DNA of 64,000 nt, taken from positions 168,115-232,114 of the forward strand of contig CAJTRA010000001.1 of assembly GCA_910578345.1 (NCBI GenBank), written 5' to 3'. The stretch comes from an uncultured Lachnospiraceae bacterium (GTDB taxonomy: Bacteria > Bacillota > Clostridia > Lachnospirales > Lachnospiraceae). A model generated the notes under the pieces. That model worked only from the letters and a program-made list of their open reading frames with translations. It did not search any database and was not told the DNA's origin. The translations under genes and the position numbers were made by a program. Of this stretch, positions 1 to 9,498 are shown piece after piece; the first letter of the stretch is position 1; each line of letters begins with the position of its first letter.

Positions 1-3000
1 ATACTGTTCCTGAACACTCTCTGATAATCTCTCATAATTGACAGGATCAAATGTCTGTGTTTCTTCAATAACCGTATCGTATTGATTCGAAACAAGCTCA
101 AACGCGGCTGTCTGCTCCGGATAGCTCGCATTGATGTTAACAGTCGCTGTCTTTAACGTAATCCTGGGAGCCCTGGTATCAGTGTTAACCTGATACGTAT
201 ACATAAACTCCTTGCCTTCCGCCCATGTGCTGTTAGTCAGCTTCATAACCAATCGGCCTTTGTCTGGATTCCGGGAGACTGTAACACGAATCATTCCATC
301 ATGCTCTCCACCATCTTCTACAATGGAACACCTTGCAGAACCTGTCGTACTTGTATTCCATTTCAACAATTTATAAGGGTTTGTTTCCCCATCTGCCACC
401 GGATGCAGATCAATCGGCTTTTTTGTCTTTTTATCCAAAAGCTGCAGATAAACTTCCTGCGTATCCGTATATCCCGTCCCAAAAGTATTTGCAGTCTTAT
501 CCAGTACATAGGCTGGCGTCACTGTCTGGGTAGGAATTGTGATCTTATACTTCTTAGTGCCATTCTTCTTGTAATCCTTAAATTTCATTACAAGATATCC
601 CGTCACCACCGCTTTCTTTGACTTATTGCAAGCCAGATTCTCGCTCTTCTGTGTAATGACCGGCTGCCCGTCCACAGTCTTGATCTCAAAGTTCTCTGTA
701 AACTTAGCATCATCTTCATACGTCTTGCTTCCTGGTTCTGTCAAAGGCTCCAGACTATAGGTCTCGACTTCCGCAGTCCCAAGATTACTGATCACAGGTT
801 TAATCTCTATCGGCGTTCCGTCTTCTTCCTGATCTTTTGCATAGAAAAGATTAATCTTCTTCTGGGTTTTCGCAAAAGATACTTTTGGATTCGGCACTGA
901 CTTCTTAACTACGATTAACAGTGGAATCGGATAAGTGTCTCTTCCAACTTTCACCTCAATCCGCACAGCATATGTCTTATCCGGTAATCCGTCCCGTGCA
1001 GATACTTTATACGTAGTGACTGGGTTATTACTATCAGTACTCTCCACTTTTTCCAGAGTAAAATCCCCATAGTCCTTATCTTCTTTAGCATCTATTATCC
1101 TTACAGAATTCTTATCAATCTCTTTACCGTATGCGCTGATGATCCCTAATGTCGTTGCTCCATCAACTTGATTCGGATTGATCGTAATCTTCGTAGCTGT
1201 CAATCGCGGCTTATAATTTTGCACACTAACGACAAACTTCCCCGTCACTTTAGTCTTATCTGCATTCGTAGCCGTTACCGTGATCGTCGCTTCTCCATCC
1301 GTATTAATCGGAATTGTGATTGTATTCACAGAAGATGCAGCAGTGGTAGATGTCTTAGCTATTTTAGCCACTTTAGCGTCGCTGGTCGCCCAAGTGAAGG
1401 GAACGTCCAAAGCCTCCCCATCGTCCTCTGTTGTAAAGGCGGACGCTTTCAGATTAAAGGTATAATTCTTCGTAACGGCGCTCGTTGGAACAGAGATGCC
1501 AATCACTTTGTCAACGTCATCTTCGTCTCTGTCAATCGTCATATTGTCTCTGTCATAGGATGTTACCAGCATACTGATATGATCGACCTTTACCTGCTCC
1601 ACAGTAATCTCTACCATTCTGCTTATCGTATCACCCTCTATGTTCTTGACGTCAGCGCATACAACAGCTGTACCAGCCTTCAGAGCCTTAACTGTACCAT
1701 TCTTGTCAACTGAAATAATACCTTTCGGCGAAGTGCCAGATACATAATATTTTACCTTAGAAGTAGGAATTCTGCTTCCTGACCCATCTACAGAATTTGT
1801 TAGATAAAACTTGGTTGACTGTCCTACTTTCAGTGTCCCATAGCCCTTTTTATTCTTAACTGTAAAGTTTGCATCCGTTGAAAGTCTTCCCTCTACACTA
1901 TCCTCGTTGCCCTCAATCAATACGCTCCCAACCTTCAGCTCAAACTCCGCTGTGATTGTTGCGCCACCTTGCGGCATCTTAAACGTGTAATAGCCTCCTG
2001 ATTTTGTCACTGGCACACCGTTGCATTTCATAGATCCTTCTACTAGCTGTACGCCTTGCACACCGCCCCATGTGATCCATATGTAGCACTGAGTGCCCGC
2101 CTTTACCCCATTCCTGGTATTCTCTCCATTGGTAATTTTATTAATATCAGGCGTAGAGTCAGAATTCGTCTTTGTATCCGTTATCTTTAAATTAATCTGT
2201 CCTGTCTCAGTGCCTGATCCTGAAAGACGCTGCTTATACGTATAATATTCAATACTTTCGGTATCGTTTGTAGCAACGAAACGAATCCCCGCATTCTTTG
2301 CATAATTGGCTGCTGTAGATACTGCCCATCCCACTAAACACAGCTCTTGATTGTCATTAGGAAATGCGTCGTCATCTAATATTGTCCTGTCACTGTTCAC
2401 CTGAATTCTCTTGAGCAGTCTGCATCCCTTAAAGGCGTTTGTACACACTTTCCCAATCTGGCCTGGCAATTCTATGTTCCCAAGCTTAGAACAATTCCCA
2501 AAAGCTTCCTCTGCAATCTCCGTTGTCATCAATATATTATTGTTTCCAAAGGTTACTTTCGTAAGTCCCGTACAGCCGAAAAAAGCTTTAGCTGATATGA
2601 CCGCCAATCCACTTGACAACGACACTTCCGTAATCCCAGAGCAACTTTGATAAGCGCCGATTCCAAGAGAGGTAATCTCGTCGCTCATACTGACTTTCTT
2701 TATCTTTCTACATTCCTGAAACGCATTCTCTCCAATCGTCGTAATGCTGTCCGGCAGTCGGTACTCCTCATCTGAGCAGAAGAACTCCAGAGATGAACAG
2801 CCACTGAACGCCTCTTTGCTAATTGTCTTTAGCTTAGAGTACTCTGCACTGATCATATGCACCATAAACAGTCTAGAATCACCTTGGAAAGCCGATACGC
2901 CGATCGTAGTAACACTATTTGGCAGCGCTAACTGCGTCAGAGAAGTACACCCCTTGAAAGCACTATCGCCAATTTCTGTCAGCCTGGATGGGATTGATAT

Positions 3001-3822
3001 ACCTTTCAGAGAACTACATCCCTCAAATGCACTGCTTCCAATCGTCTTCACAGTAGTTGGCAGCATGATGTACTTAATAGCCGTATTACCTTTAAAAACT
3101 CCAGCATCGATCTGCGTAATCTCTTCTTCACGCAGGTCAACCACACCTTCCGCATCAGGAACCGCAACCAATCTCCCATTCCTAATCTCTGTCTCAAAGC
3201 TGGCTGCCATTACCGCATCATAAGTAATCGTCATCCCCGTTGCATCCGTGAATGACTCCATTCTAACTTCAGGATTTTCTTCTTCCGGAAGTTCTTCTGT
3301 ATCTTCTTTTCCTACCGTATTCTCAGAGACGCTCTCATCGACTTTCTCACCAGGCTCTTCTACATCAGGATCCTCTTCCAGATCAGGATCCTTCTCATCC
3401 GGTTTCTCCTCACCTGGTTTCGTTTCACCTTCTCCTCCTGAAGGATTCTCCTCATCTTTATTATCTTCGCCGCCCGGATTCTGATCGTCTTTATTGTCTG
3501 GGTCACCGGATTCGTCCTTATTGTCTGGATCCTCTCCGTTATTTTCATCTTTAGAAGTCTCATTGTCTTCCGATGAATCGCCCGGATTCGTCTCACCGCC
3601 AGTATTCTCGCTGCCCGGCTTGTCGTCCTTCTGTTCCCCGTTTCCAGATTCTTCCGTCCCCTCTGAACCGGACGCATCTTCTTCTCCTGGTGCACCGCTT
3701 CCTTCCTCCGTCACCACGGAAAGATCTCCGGAACCGGGCGCAGTCGCCAGAACTGTCATTCCGTTCATGCTTACCGAAAGGCTGAGTGCCAACAGCAATG
3801 CAAGTGCTCTTCTTTTCTTCAT
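1..3822 (-). CDS. Large secreted surface protein with BspA-type leucine-rich repeats and Ig-like domains, C-terminus beyond the left edge
   Basis: The reading frame is open from the ATG at 3822 to base 1 (1274 codons), so the C-terminus lies outside the window. The N-terminus is a signal peptide (MKKRRALALLLALSLSVS), followed by a long acidic, Gly/Pro/Asp/Glu-rich linker to about residue 180. Next come tandem LRR_5 (BspA-type) repeats over roughly residues 200-470, with recurring TIGxxAFxGCxxL cores. After these are an InlB-like segment and several bacterial Ig-like (BIG2-type) domains marked by AGTAVV and TVTATN strands. In this family such proteins are exported and displayed on the surface, where they bind host or matrix ligands; no enzymatic motif is visible here. 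A promoter about 180 bp upstream and the 234-bp gap suggest transcription independent of the next gene. Whether a sortase or other anchor exists cannot be seen. Confidence 0.85.
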   Translation of the reverse strand, partial: MKKRRALALLLALSLSVSMNGMTVLATAPGSGDLSVVTEEGSGAPGEEDASGSEGTEESGNGEQKDDKPGSENTGGETNPGDSSEDNETSKDENNGEDPDNKDESGDPDNKDDQNPGGEDNKDEENPSGGEGETKPGEEKPDEKDPDLEEDPDVEEPGEKVDESVSENTVGKEDTEELPEEENPEVRMESFTDATGMTITYDAVMAASFETEIRNGRLVAVPDAEGVVDLREEEITQIDAGVFKGNTAIKYIMLPTTVKTIGSSAFEGCSSLKGISIPSRLTEIGDSAFKGCTSLTQLALPNSVTTIGVSAFQGDSRLFMVHMISAEYSKLKTISKEAFSGCSSLEFFCSDEEYRLPDSITTIGENAFQECRKIKKVSMSDEITSLGIGAYQSCSGITEVSLSSGLAVISAKAFFGCTGLTKVTFGNNNILMTTEIAEEAFGNCSKLGNIELPGQIGKVCTNAFKGCRLLKRIQVNSDRTILDDDAFPNDNQELCLVGWAVSTAANYAKNAGIRFVATNDTESIEYYTYKQRLSGSGTETGQINLKITDTKTNSDSTPDINKITNGENTRNGVKAGTQCYIWITWGGVQGVQLVEGSMKCNGVPVTKSGGYYTFKMPQGGATITAEFELKVGSVLIEGNEDSVEGRLSTDANFTVKNKKGYGTLKVGQSTKFYLTNSVDGSGSRIPTSKVKYYVSGTSPKGIISVDKNGTVKALKAGTAVVCADVKNIEGDTISRMVEITVEQVKVDHISMLVTSYDRDNMTIDRDEDDVDKVIGISVPTSAVTKNYTFNLKASAFTTEDDGEALDVPFTWATSDAKVAKIAKTSTTAASSVNTITIPINTDGEATITVTATNADKTKVTGKFVVSVQNYKPRLTATKITINPNQVDGATTLGIISAYGKEIDKNSVRIIDAKEDKDYGDFTLEKVESTDSNNPVTTYKVSARDGLPDKTYAVRIEVKVGRDTYPIPLLIVVKKSVPNPKVSFAKTQKKINLFYAKDQEEDGTPIEIKPVISNLGTAEVETYSLEPLTEPGSKTYEDDAKFTENFEIKTVDGQPVITQKSENLACNKSKKAVVTGYLVMKFKDYKKNGTKKYKITIPTQTVTPAYVLDKTANTFGTGYTDTQEVYLQLLDKKTKKPIDLHPVADGETNPYKLLKWNTSTTGSARCSIVEDGGEHDGMIRVTVSRNPDKGRLVMKLTNSTWAEGKEFMYTYQVNTDTRAPRITLKTATVNINASYPEQTAAFELVSNQYDTVIEETQTFDPVNYERLSESVQEQY

Positions 3823-3940
3823 CTTACTTACCTTCTCCCGTTCGTACATTCCTGAAATCTGATTGTGTTACTTTATTTGTGGTGCAGTCCTGCTCCCCAC
3901 TGCTTCTCAGCAGTATTTGATATCAACAGGATCCTGCATG

Positions 3941-3969
3941 AATCTGACATTACTGTCAAGAGTCAGATT
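3941..3969 (-). other. Perfect 8-bp hairpin in the leader of the surface-protein gene
   Basis: AATCTGAC at 3941-3948 and GTCAGATT at 3962-3969 are exact inverted copies separated by 13 bases. They lie between the predicted promoter (4001-4029) and the start codon at 3822, so the mRNA leader could fold here. There is no U-tract, so it is not a standard terminator. Function is unknown. Confidence 0.35.
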
Positions 3970-4000
3970 GCCCTATGGCAAACAATACCATACTTTACTT

Positions 4001-4029
4001 AGTATATCATTTCTAATTGTATGACACAA
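4001..4029 (-). promoter_or_regulatory. Predicted sigma-A promoter for the LRR surface protein
   Basis: On the minus strand a -35 element TTGTGT (4024-4029) is followed after exactly 17 bp by a -10 element TATACT (4001-4006). It would give a leader of about 170 nt before the ATG at 3822. The -10 box is a 5/6 match; the -35 box matches mainly in its first three bases. Confidence 0.45.
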
Positions 4030-4056
4030 GTGTCTTTGCCACAAGATATAGTGTTA

Positions 4057-7000
4057 TTAAGGAAAAATTAATCTTTTGGTTCCGATCGTGTATGTGATCT
4101 TCTTCTCTCCTCCATAATTTCCAATCCCTCGTATGACCACTGTCGCCTTGCCTTTATTCTGATTCTTCAGGTAGGTGCTTTCATCAATGATATAGTCCAC
4201 GCCATATTGCAAGGGTTCTTGACTGCCGCTTATGGTAAGCTGCAGGTCTTCTTCGTTCAGCGTTACCGGCCGTCCGTTGCGGTATTCTTTCGCCTGTACT
4301 TTGACTCTGGCCTTAGAGATATCAGCCGCTACAATCCTGTAGACTGCAGAGATCGACGCGTTTCCATCTCCTGCATAACAGCCTTTGCCATATGCCGTAA
4401 CGCGGATCAAAGTTCCAACTTCCGGGATATCGTCCGGTCCTACCTCGACCTCCTCACCCGACAGTTCTTTCGCCCCTGCAGTAATATCTGCCTCTGAAAA
4501 ACGCCCTGCTTTCAGATCATCTTCTAGAACCTCTTCTGGCCGTTCTAATGTGACACCGCTGTCATAAGCTTTCTTTGTGTCATCGCCTACATACGTATAG
4601 ACAAGCGTCTTCTCATAGTCTCTTCCTGCCGCCAGTCTCGCACCGTTACAATCAGTCAGGATCACGGAACTCTTGTAGGCATTTTTCCGGTTCTTATATA
4701 CCACATCTTTCGCCGTCATCGTCAGCTTGCTTTTACCCTCACCCGGCGTCATCACTCCGTCTGTGATCGTAAAATAGCCTGTGAGGCTTCCCTTGAAACT
4801 GCCCTTCCCGGCGACTGTGATCTTCGGGAGTTTCTTCTCCGTCATCTCTTCCGTAGTAACGGCGTTATTGTTCGCATACCGGATCGTATAATCTTTTCCC
4901 GGCTGCAGTTCTATTCCATTGAACGTAAGGATAACTCCTGGTTTACTGCCGCCTTTCATGTAAGGAGTCTCAATCTCTGATAGAGTTTCGATCTCTTTTC
5001 GCTGGTCAGGTGCATCCTGTGTATAATACTGCATTTCAATCGCCGGATTTCTACCTGATTCATCCGGACTGATGTTATAGGCTGTTATCTTATAGCTCTT
5101 CTTGATCTGTCCGGTATACTCATTGATCCCCTTGAACAGGATCGTCGCCGTACCCGCCTTTGTGAGATTGGAATAGGAGACTATGTAATCTCCTGTGACG
5201 CCGCCATCCTCACTCTCTGTCAGGATGTTACCATTTAACGTCAGGGTATAGGAAGAAGGATCCTGCTTTACATCCGCCTCCCTTCCTGTATATTCCTTGT
5301 TCTCCAGCCCCTCCACTTTTGCCCTGGTAATAGAGGTTCCGACAATCTTATAGGTAATACTCTTGCTTCCGCTGAATCCGCTTCCTTCTACCGCCGTGAT
5401 CGTCGCCGTAGCAGTACCGACCGCAGTATTGTTCTTATAGGATACCGTGTAATCTCCCGTCATGCCGCCGTCTTTGCTCTCGGTCAGCACTTCTTTCTTA
5501 TAGGTCACTTTCAGGTTCTCCGGCATAATGCCAATTCCCTGTTCCTTATCGACCAGCTCATTCCGGTATGCCTGATTTGGTATCTTCGCGACGGAAACCT
5601 TGCTCATCAACACATTCTGCGTGATTGTTTCGTAGACCGTGACGGTTCCCGTATAGCCGCCTTTCCCCTTAACCAGGATCGGATACGTTCCTGCCGTCTG
5701 GTACGCTCCGGTTCCCGTCTGTGGATAGCTCACCGTGTAGTCCGTATTCCGTACCAGTTTCTTGCCATTCCGGTAGATTACCGGCACGCTTTTGATCACT
5801 CTGCCGCTGTAAGCCACAGTCATATCATCTGCCACAATGTCCGTATCTGTCAGCGCTTTCGGCACAATATTGAAAAGGACCGACTCCGTTCCTGCGTAGT
5901 TGCCTTTTCCCCTGACTGTGATCGTCGGTACGGCTTTTCCTTCCAGATTGACGTTCCGGGTATTCTTGTAAGAAACCGTATAATCCTTATTGAGCACAAG
6001 CTCGATCAATTCCCGGCTGCCATCCTCATAGGATACGCTGTCATATACCTGCACGACCGGTTTAATCGCACTCCCGGTATAGACCTGGTCTCCTACCGGC
6101 AGCACATAGAAACCCTGTCCCAGCTCTTCATAATAAGGATACAGAACCGTCTCCTGCCGGTGGATCACCGTGTCGGCATCAAATCGGCTTCCTGTTCCAT
6201 TTTTTCCAGTATACCATCCGATGAAAATTCGATTATTGGTTCCCTCCTCTCCTGGCTTCTCCGGAAATTCCTGTTCTGCTGCCTTTCCTCCGTAAAGCAC
6301 TGACAATTTCTTCAGAATATCCTTATCATTGCCAGGATCACCATTCTCTTTCATAAAGGTAACATGGCATTCTTCCACGTCAATCATATGCTGAGCTGTA
6401 TAGCCCTGCGCACATCCTGCCACTTTCGCCGTGATCACGGCTGTGCCTTTTGCCTTTGCCTCCACTCTGCCGTTCCTGACAACCGCAGCCTTTTCATTCG
6501 AACTGTTCCAGGACACCTGTGTATCAGACGTAGTATCTTTCGGCCAATATTCGGCTGCCAGGTTCACACTCTGTCCCGCCAGAAGTGTCGTCCGCTCCTC
6601 TGAGCCTGTCTCATCCGCATTCGGATTCGACAATGCAATCTGATAGATCGGCGCACTCACTTTTACTCTGCAGGCCGCCGTCCGCACCGGACTTACCCCC
6701 GCCTTCGAAGCTTTGGCCGTAATCACGGCCTCACCTTTGCCCACTGCAGTCACGGTCGCCCTGGAAGTATCCGTCGGATCGTCCGGATTAGCAACAACGG
6801 TAACTTTTGCCACCTTTGGATTAGAGGAAGTCCACATGATCGTCTTATTGGACGTGGTATCGTCAGGGTCGAAAGATACCTGCAGGAATTCTGTCTCTTT
6901 ATTCTCTGCTCTCTCCGCCTCACTGAGTCCTGTCACGTCTTCCACTACCGTATCCGACCTGCGGAGTGCAATTTCTGTCTTGTCCAGAGAAATGCTCTGC

Positions 7001-9288
7001 AAGGAAGCCTGTACTTTCACTTTACAGGATATCGATGCATCTTTGTAAGTGGCTGTGACGGTCGCCTCACCTGGTTTTCCTCCCTGTTCCTTCTCCACTG
7101 CCTTGACCATGGCAAGACCATTCTCTATTTCAATCTTCACGACAGATTCATCACTGCTGGTCCATTCTACTTTCTCTGATGAATCGGCTGCCTGAGACTG
7201 TTCTCCTGCTGAGGAACGGTTTTCAGCCCCATCCTGTCCTTGTGCTGCAGCGGACGAACCTTTCGCAAACTCCGTCACTTCCACGCCATCGGCATACAGT
7301 CTTAGCTGCTGGCCTTTCACGCAGTCATCGGTCTTGCTTCTGTCCATGTTCAATGCCGTCTTATTCAGTTTCAATACCGGCGGTTTCGGCTCTTCCGGTT
7401 GCACCGGTTCCCCCGCTCCGCTTTCATTCGGCATATTATTGTATACAGGAATCTTAAACACAAATGCCGAATTCAGCGAACCTGCATTGGCATACATCTT
7501 CTTCGTGCTGGAAGCCTCACTGGCTGGCGCCTGGATATTCTGCATATATTGATGTTCATAAATGCCATAAGGACTGTTTTTATCTACGTTGAATTTCTCC
7601 AGGTAGAGCGTATCCTGATACTTCAGAATATAGTTATTACCGATCGTCGCCGCTCCACCCTCAAGAGACTTGTAGCGGGTATTCCACCCTTTATTTTTCG
7701 CATAGGTCAATCCCCGTGTAATCTTCTCCTCTGTCGATGCGCCCCAGACATCAATGTTAAAGAAATTATAGTATCCCTCATACCCTGGATACTTACCAGA
7801 GATCAATCCCGATGTTCCTTTCCCCTGCTCCTGATACACGCGGGATGCAAGATGAATGGGACTTAACCGTCTCTTCTGGCCAATCTCATAAAAGGCCTGC
7901 GCATAAGTACGCTTCGCAGAATCATCAGGCAATACGCCTTTCATAAAGGTTGTGTTTAAGAAGCTCTGTACCGCCGACTGCGTATGATAAGAGGCGTTAA
8001 AGGTTAGCTGTTCAAACTGGAAAATATAAGTCTCTGTCAGGAAATTGCGTGGATCCATACAATATTCCACCGCGGGTCTGGTCGCATAATACCAGCCTTT
8101 CTCGCTTGGGCAGACGCTGCCTACCCATCCCTTGGAGGCATTGCTCGTCGTATTCTGGATCAGACTTTTGGCCCCCATCTCTTTTGACACCGATGTATTG
8201 AAATCCAATCCCGTCTTCATAGGCACAAACGTCCAGTTCGGATGCGTATTTTTCAAGCTCCTGAGAGCGCCCTGATAGGATCCCGGAAACGCCGAGATAT
8301 CCGAAGTATTAACGGCATACGGCATCACAGAAGAAGACCGCATCCCGTAGGCAGAGATTCCATAGCCTTCTCCCGTCTCCAGAATCGGAAGAAGATATTC
8401 TTCTTCCCACGCAATCCAATCTTCATCCGCATATGCCAGATAGTAGCTCTGCACATATCCCGTGCCCTCCACGCCACTCATCCAGAACTGTACCTCATAC
8501 CATACATCTTCTTCCGTGATCTCTACCCCTCTGATGTACAGCGTCTGGCCAATCTCAAGTGTTCCCGCGCTCTCACTGTCTTCCGCTGGTTCCAGGCGCG
8601 CATTGTATGTATCCGCATGATAGAGAAGCGCCATCAGATCTTTCTCCGAAAGCAGTCTGGTAAAGGCTTCCTGCGCTGCTTCGATCATGGCTGTACGATC
8701 TTCATCCAGGCTGTTCTCGGATATAGATGACAGATCATTTTCAGAAACCGACGACAGATCGTTCCCGGAAACACTTTCTGTGTCAAGTTCACTGTCAGAA
8801 CTGTCGTCTGGGAATTCCTGATCTTCCGGGGTATCATCGATATCCGAATCGTCAGTGTCTGTGTCGTCCGGATTCGGGTCGTCCAGGTCGATGTCCGGAT
8901 CGCCCTGATCTATGTTTCCGCCCTCCTCGCCGTCAGGGTTGTCTGGATCAGAGTTCTCTGGATTGTTTCCATCCAGATCCTCCTCGCTAGGATCTGTGTC
9001 ATCCGAACCGTCAGTATTGCCGCTGTCGGAATCAGGATTGACAGCGCCTGAATGATTGCCGTCTTCTGGCTCATTCGCATGGCTGTTATTGTTTTGCTCG
9101 CCGCTGTCTAATGATGCATCTGTGTTGTTCCCTTCCTCCCCGTTCGTTATACCCTCTATTATACCAGCCGCATCTGTTATGGAAATATCTGCCGCAAGCG
9201 TCTGCACTGGGCTGCTTGTCAAGTACAGAGCAACGCAGAGAAAGCCGGCCAGATAACGAAATTTTCTATTATATTGTCCTTTTATCAT
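4057..9288 (-). CDS. Giant secreted glucosaminidase-domain protein with SH3-like and many Ig-like repeats
   Basis: This protein of about 1743 residues has a signal peptide ending near QTLAA, then an acidic low-complexity linker (to about residue 200) with short SVSENDLSS-type repeats. An SH3b-like domain follows (about 225-295), then an N-acetylglucosaminidase-type domain (about 335-630), where the E of VYQEQGKGTSG is the probable catalytic acid. Next are Ig-like BIG2 repeats, an InlB B-repeat-like unit (IFIGWYTGKNG) and at least six copies of a domain with DYTVSYKN and GKGNYAGT-type cores. It is likely an extracellular peptidoglycan hydrolase or adhesin. It ends without an LPXTG motif, so retention may rely on repeat or SH3 binding to the wall. 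The start is uncertain: ATG 9288 gives a clean signal peptide but its GGAGAG is about 14 nt away; GTG 9303 is the alternative. Confidence 0.85.
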   Translation of the reverse strand: MIKGQYNRKFRYLAGFLCVALYLTSSPVQTLAADISITDAAGIIEGITNGEEGNNTDASLDSGEQNNNSHANEPEDGNHSGAVNPDSDSGNTDGSDDTDPSEEDLDGNNPENSDPDNPDGEEGGNIDQGDPDIDLDDPNPDDTDTDDSDIDDTPEDQEFPDDSSDSELDTESVSGNDLSSVSENDLSSISENSLDEDRTAMIEAAQEAFTRLLSEKDLMALLYHADTYNARLEPAEDSESAGTLEIGQTLYIRGVEITEEDVWYEVQFWMSGVEGTGYVQSYYLAYADEDWIAWEEEYLLPILETGEGYGISAYGMRSSSVMPYAVNTSDISAFPGSYQGALRSLKNTHPNWTFVPMKTGLDFNTSVSKEMGAKSLIQNTTSNASKGWVGSVCPSEKGWYYATRPAVEYCMDPRNFLTETYIFQFEQLTFNASYHTQSAVQSFLNTTFMKGVLPDDSAKRTYAQAFYEIGQKRRLSPIHLASRVYQEQGKGTSGLISGKYPGYEGYYNFFNIDVWGASTEEKITRGLTYAKNKGWNTRYKSLEGGAATIGNNYILKYQDTLYLEKFNVDKNSPYGIYEHQYMQNIQAPASEASSTKKMYANAGSLNSAFVFKIPVYNNMPNESGAGEPVQPEEPKPPVLKLNKTALNMDRSKTDDCVKGQQLRLYADGVEVTEFAKGSSAAAQGQDGAENRSSAGEQSQAADSSEKVEWTSSDESVVKIEIENGLAMVKAVEKEQGGKPGEATVTATYKDASISCKVKVQASLQSISLDKTEIALRRSDTVVEDVTGLSEAERAENKETEFLQVSFDPDDTTSNKTIMWTSSNPKVAKVTVVANPDDPTDTSRATVTAVGKGEAVITAKASKAGVSPVRTAACRVKVSAPIYQIALSNPNADETGSEERTTLLAGQSVNLAAEYWPKDTTSDTQVSWNSSNEKAAVVRNGRVEAKAKGTAVITAKVAGCAQGYTAQHMIDVEECHVTFMKENGDPGNDKDILKKLSVLYGGKAAEQEFPEKPGEEGTNNRIFIGWYTGKNGTGSRFDADTVIHRQETVLYPYYEELGQGFYVLPVGDQVYTGSAIKPVVQVYDSVSYEDGSRELIELVLNKDYTVSYKNTRNVNLEGKAVPTITVRGKGNYAGTESVLFNIVPKALTDTDIVADDMTVAYSGRVIKSVPVIYRNGKKLVRNTDYTVSYPQTGTGAYQTAGTYPILVKGKGGYTGTVTVYETITQNVLMSKVSVAKIPNQAYRNELVDKEQGIGIMPENLKVTYKKEVLTESKDGGMTGDYTVSYKNNTAVGTATATITAVEGSGFSGSKSITYKIVGTSITRAKVEGLENKEYTGREADVKQDPSSYTLTLNGNILTESEDGGVTGDYIVSYSNLTKAGTATILFKGINEYTGQIKKSYKITAYNISPDESGRNPAIEMQYYTQDAPDQRKEIETLSEIETPYMKGGSKPGVILTFNGIELQPGKDYTIRYANNNAVTTEEMTEKKLPKITVAGKGSFKGSLTGYFTITDGVMTPGEGKSKLTMTAKDVVYKNRKNAYKSSVILTDCNGARLAAGRDYEKTLVYTYVGDDTKKAYDSGVTLERPEEVLEDDLKAGRFSEADITAGAKELSGEEVEVGPDDIPEVGTLIRVTAYGKGCYAGDGNASISAVYRIVAADISKARVKVQAKEYRNGRPVTLNEEDLQLTISGSQEPLQYGVDYIIDESTYLKNQNKGKATVVIRGIGNYGGEKKITYTIGTKRLIFP

Positions 9289-9458
9289 AAAACGGTGTAC
9301 CACTCTCCATCGCTAGAGCCTTTCTGTGTATTACTTGAAAAATTGCATTAAAACTTTTGTCAGCATGTTATGTCTACCTGCTTTAATCATAATACCACAT
9401 TTTCTTAATATTTCTAGTAAAAAGTTATGTAAATCATTTCCAAATTTTTTTGCAAAGA

Positions 9459-9496
9459 AAAACACCGCAAAATAACGTAGTGTCGTTATTCTGCGA
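9459..9496 (-). terminator. Rho-independent terminator after rdrB
   Basis: Immediately after the rdrB stop codon the minus strand forms a 12-bp stem, CGCAGAATAACG with CGTTATTTTGCG (one G-U pair), around a 6-nt loop, followed by GTGTTTTTC. This closes the three-gene operon and separates it from the glucosaminidase gene downstream. Confidence 0.85.
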
Positions 9497-9498
9497 TG

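Noticed and set aside
3248..3862. Serine/proline-rich plus-strand reading frames and an arginine-rich minus-strand frame near 3360-3695
   Set aside because: They are shadows of the acidic Gly/Asp/Glu linker of the surface protein in other frames.
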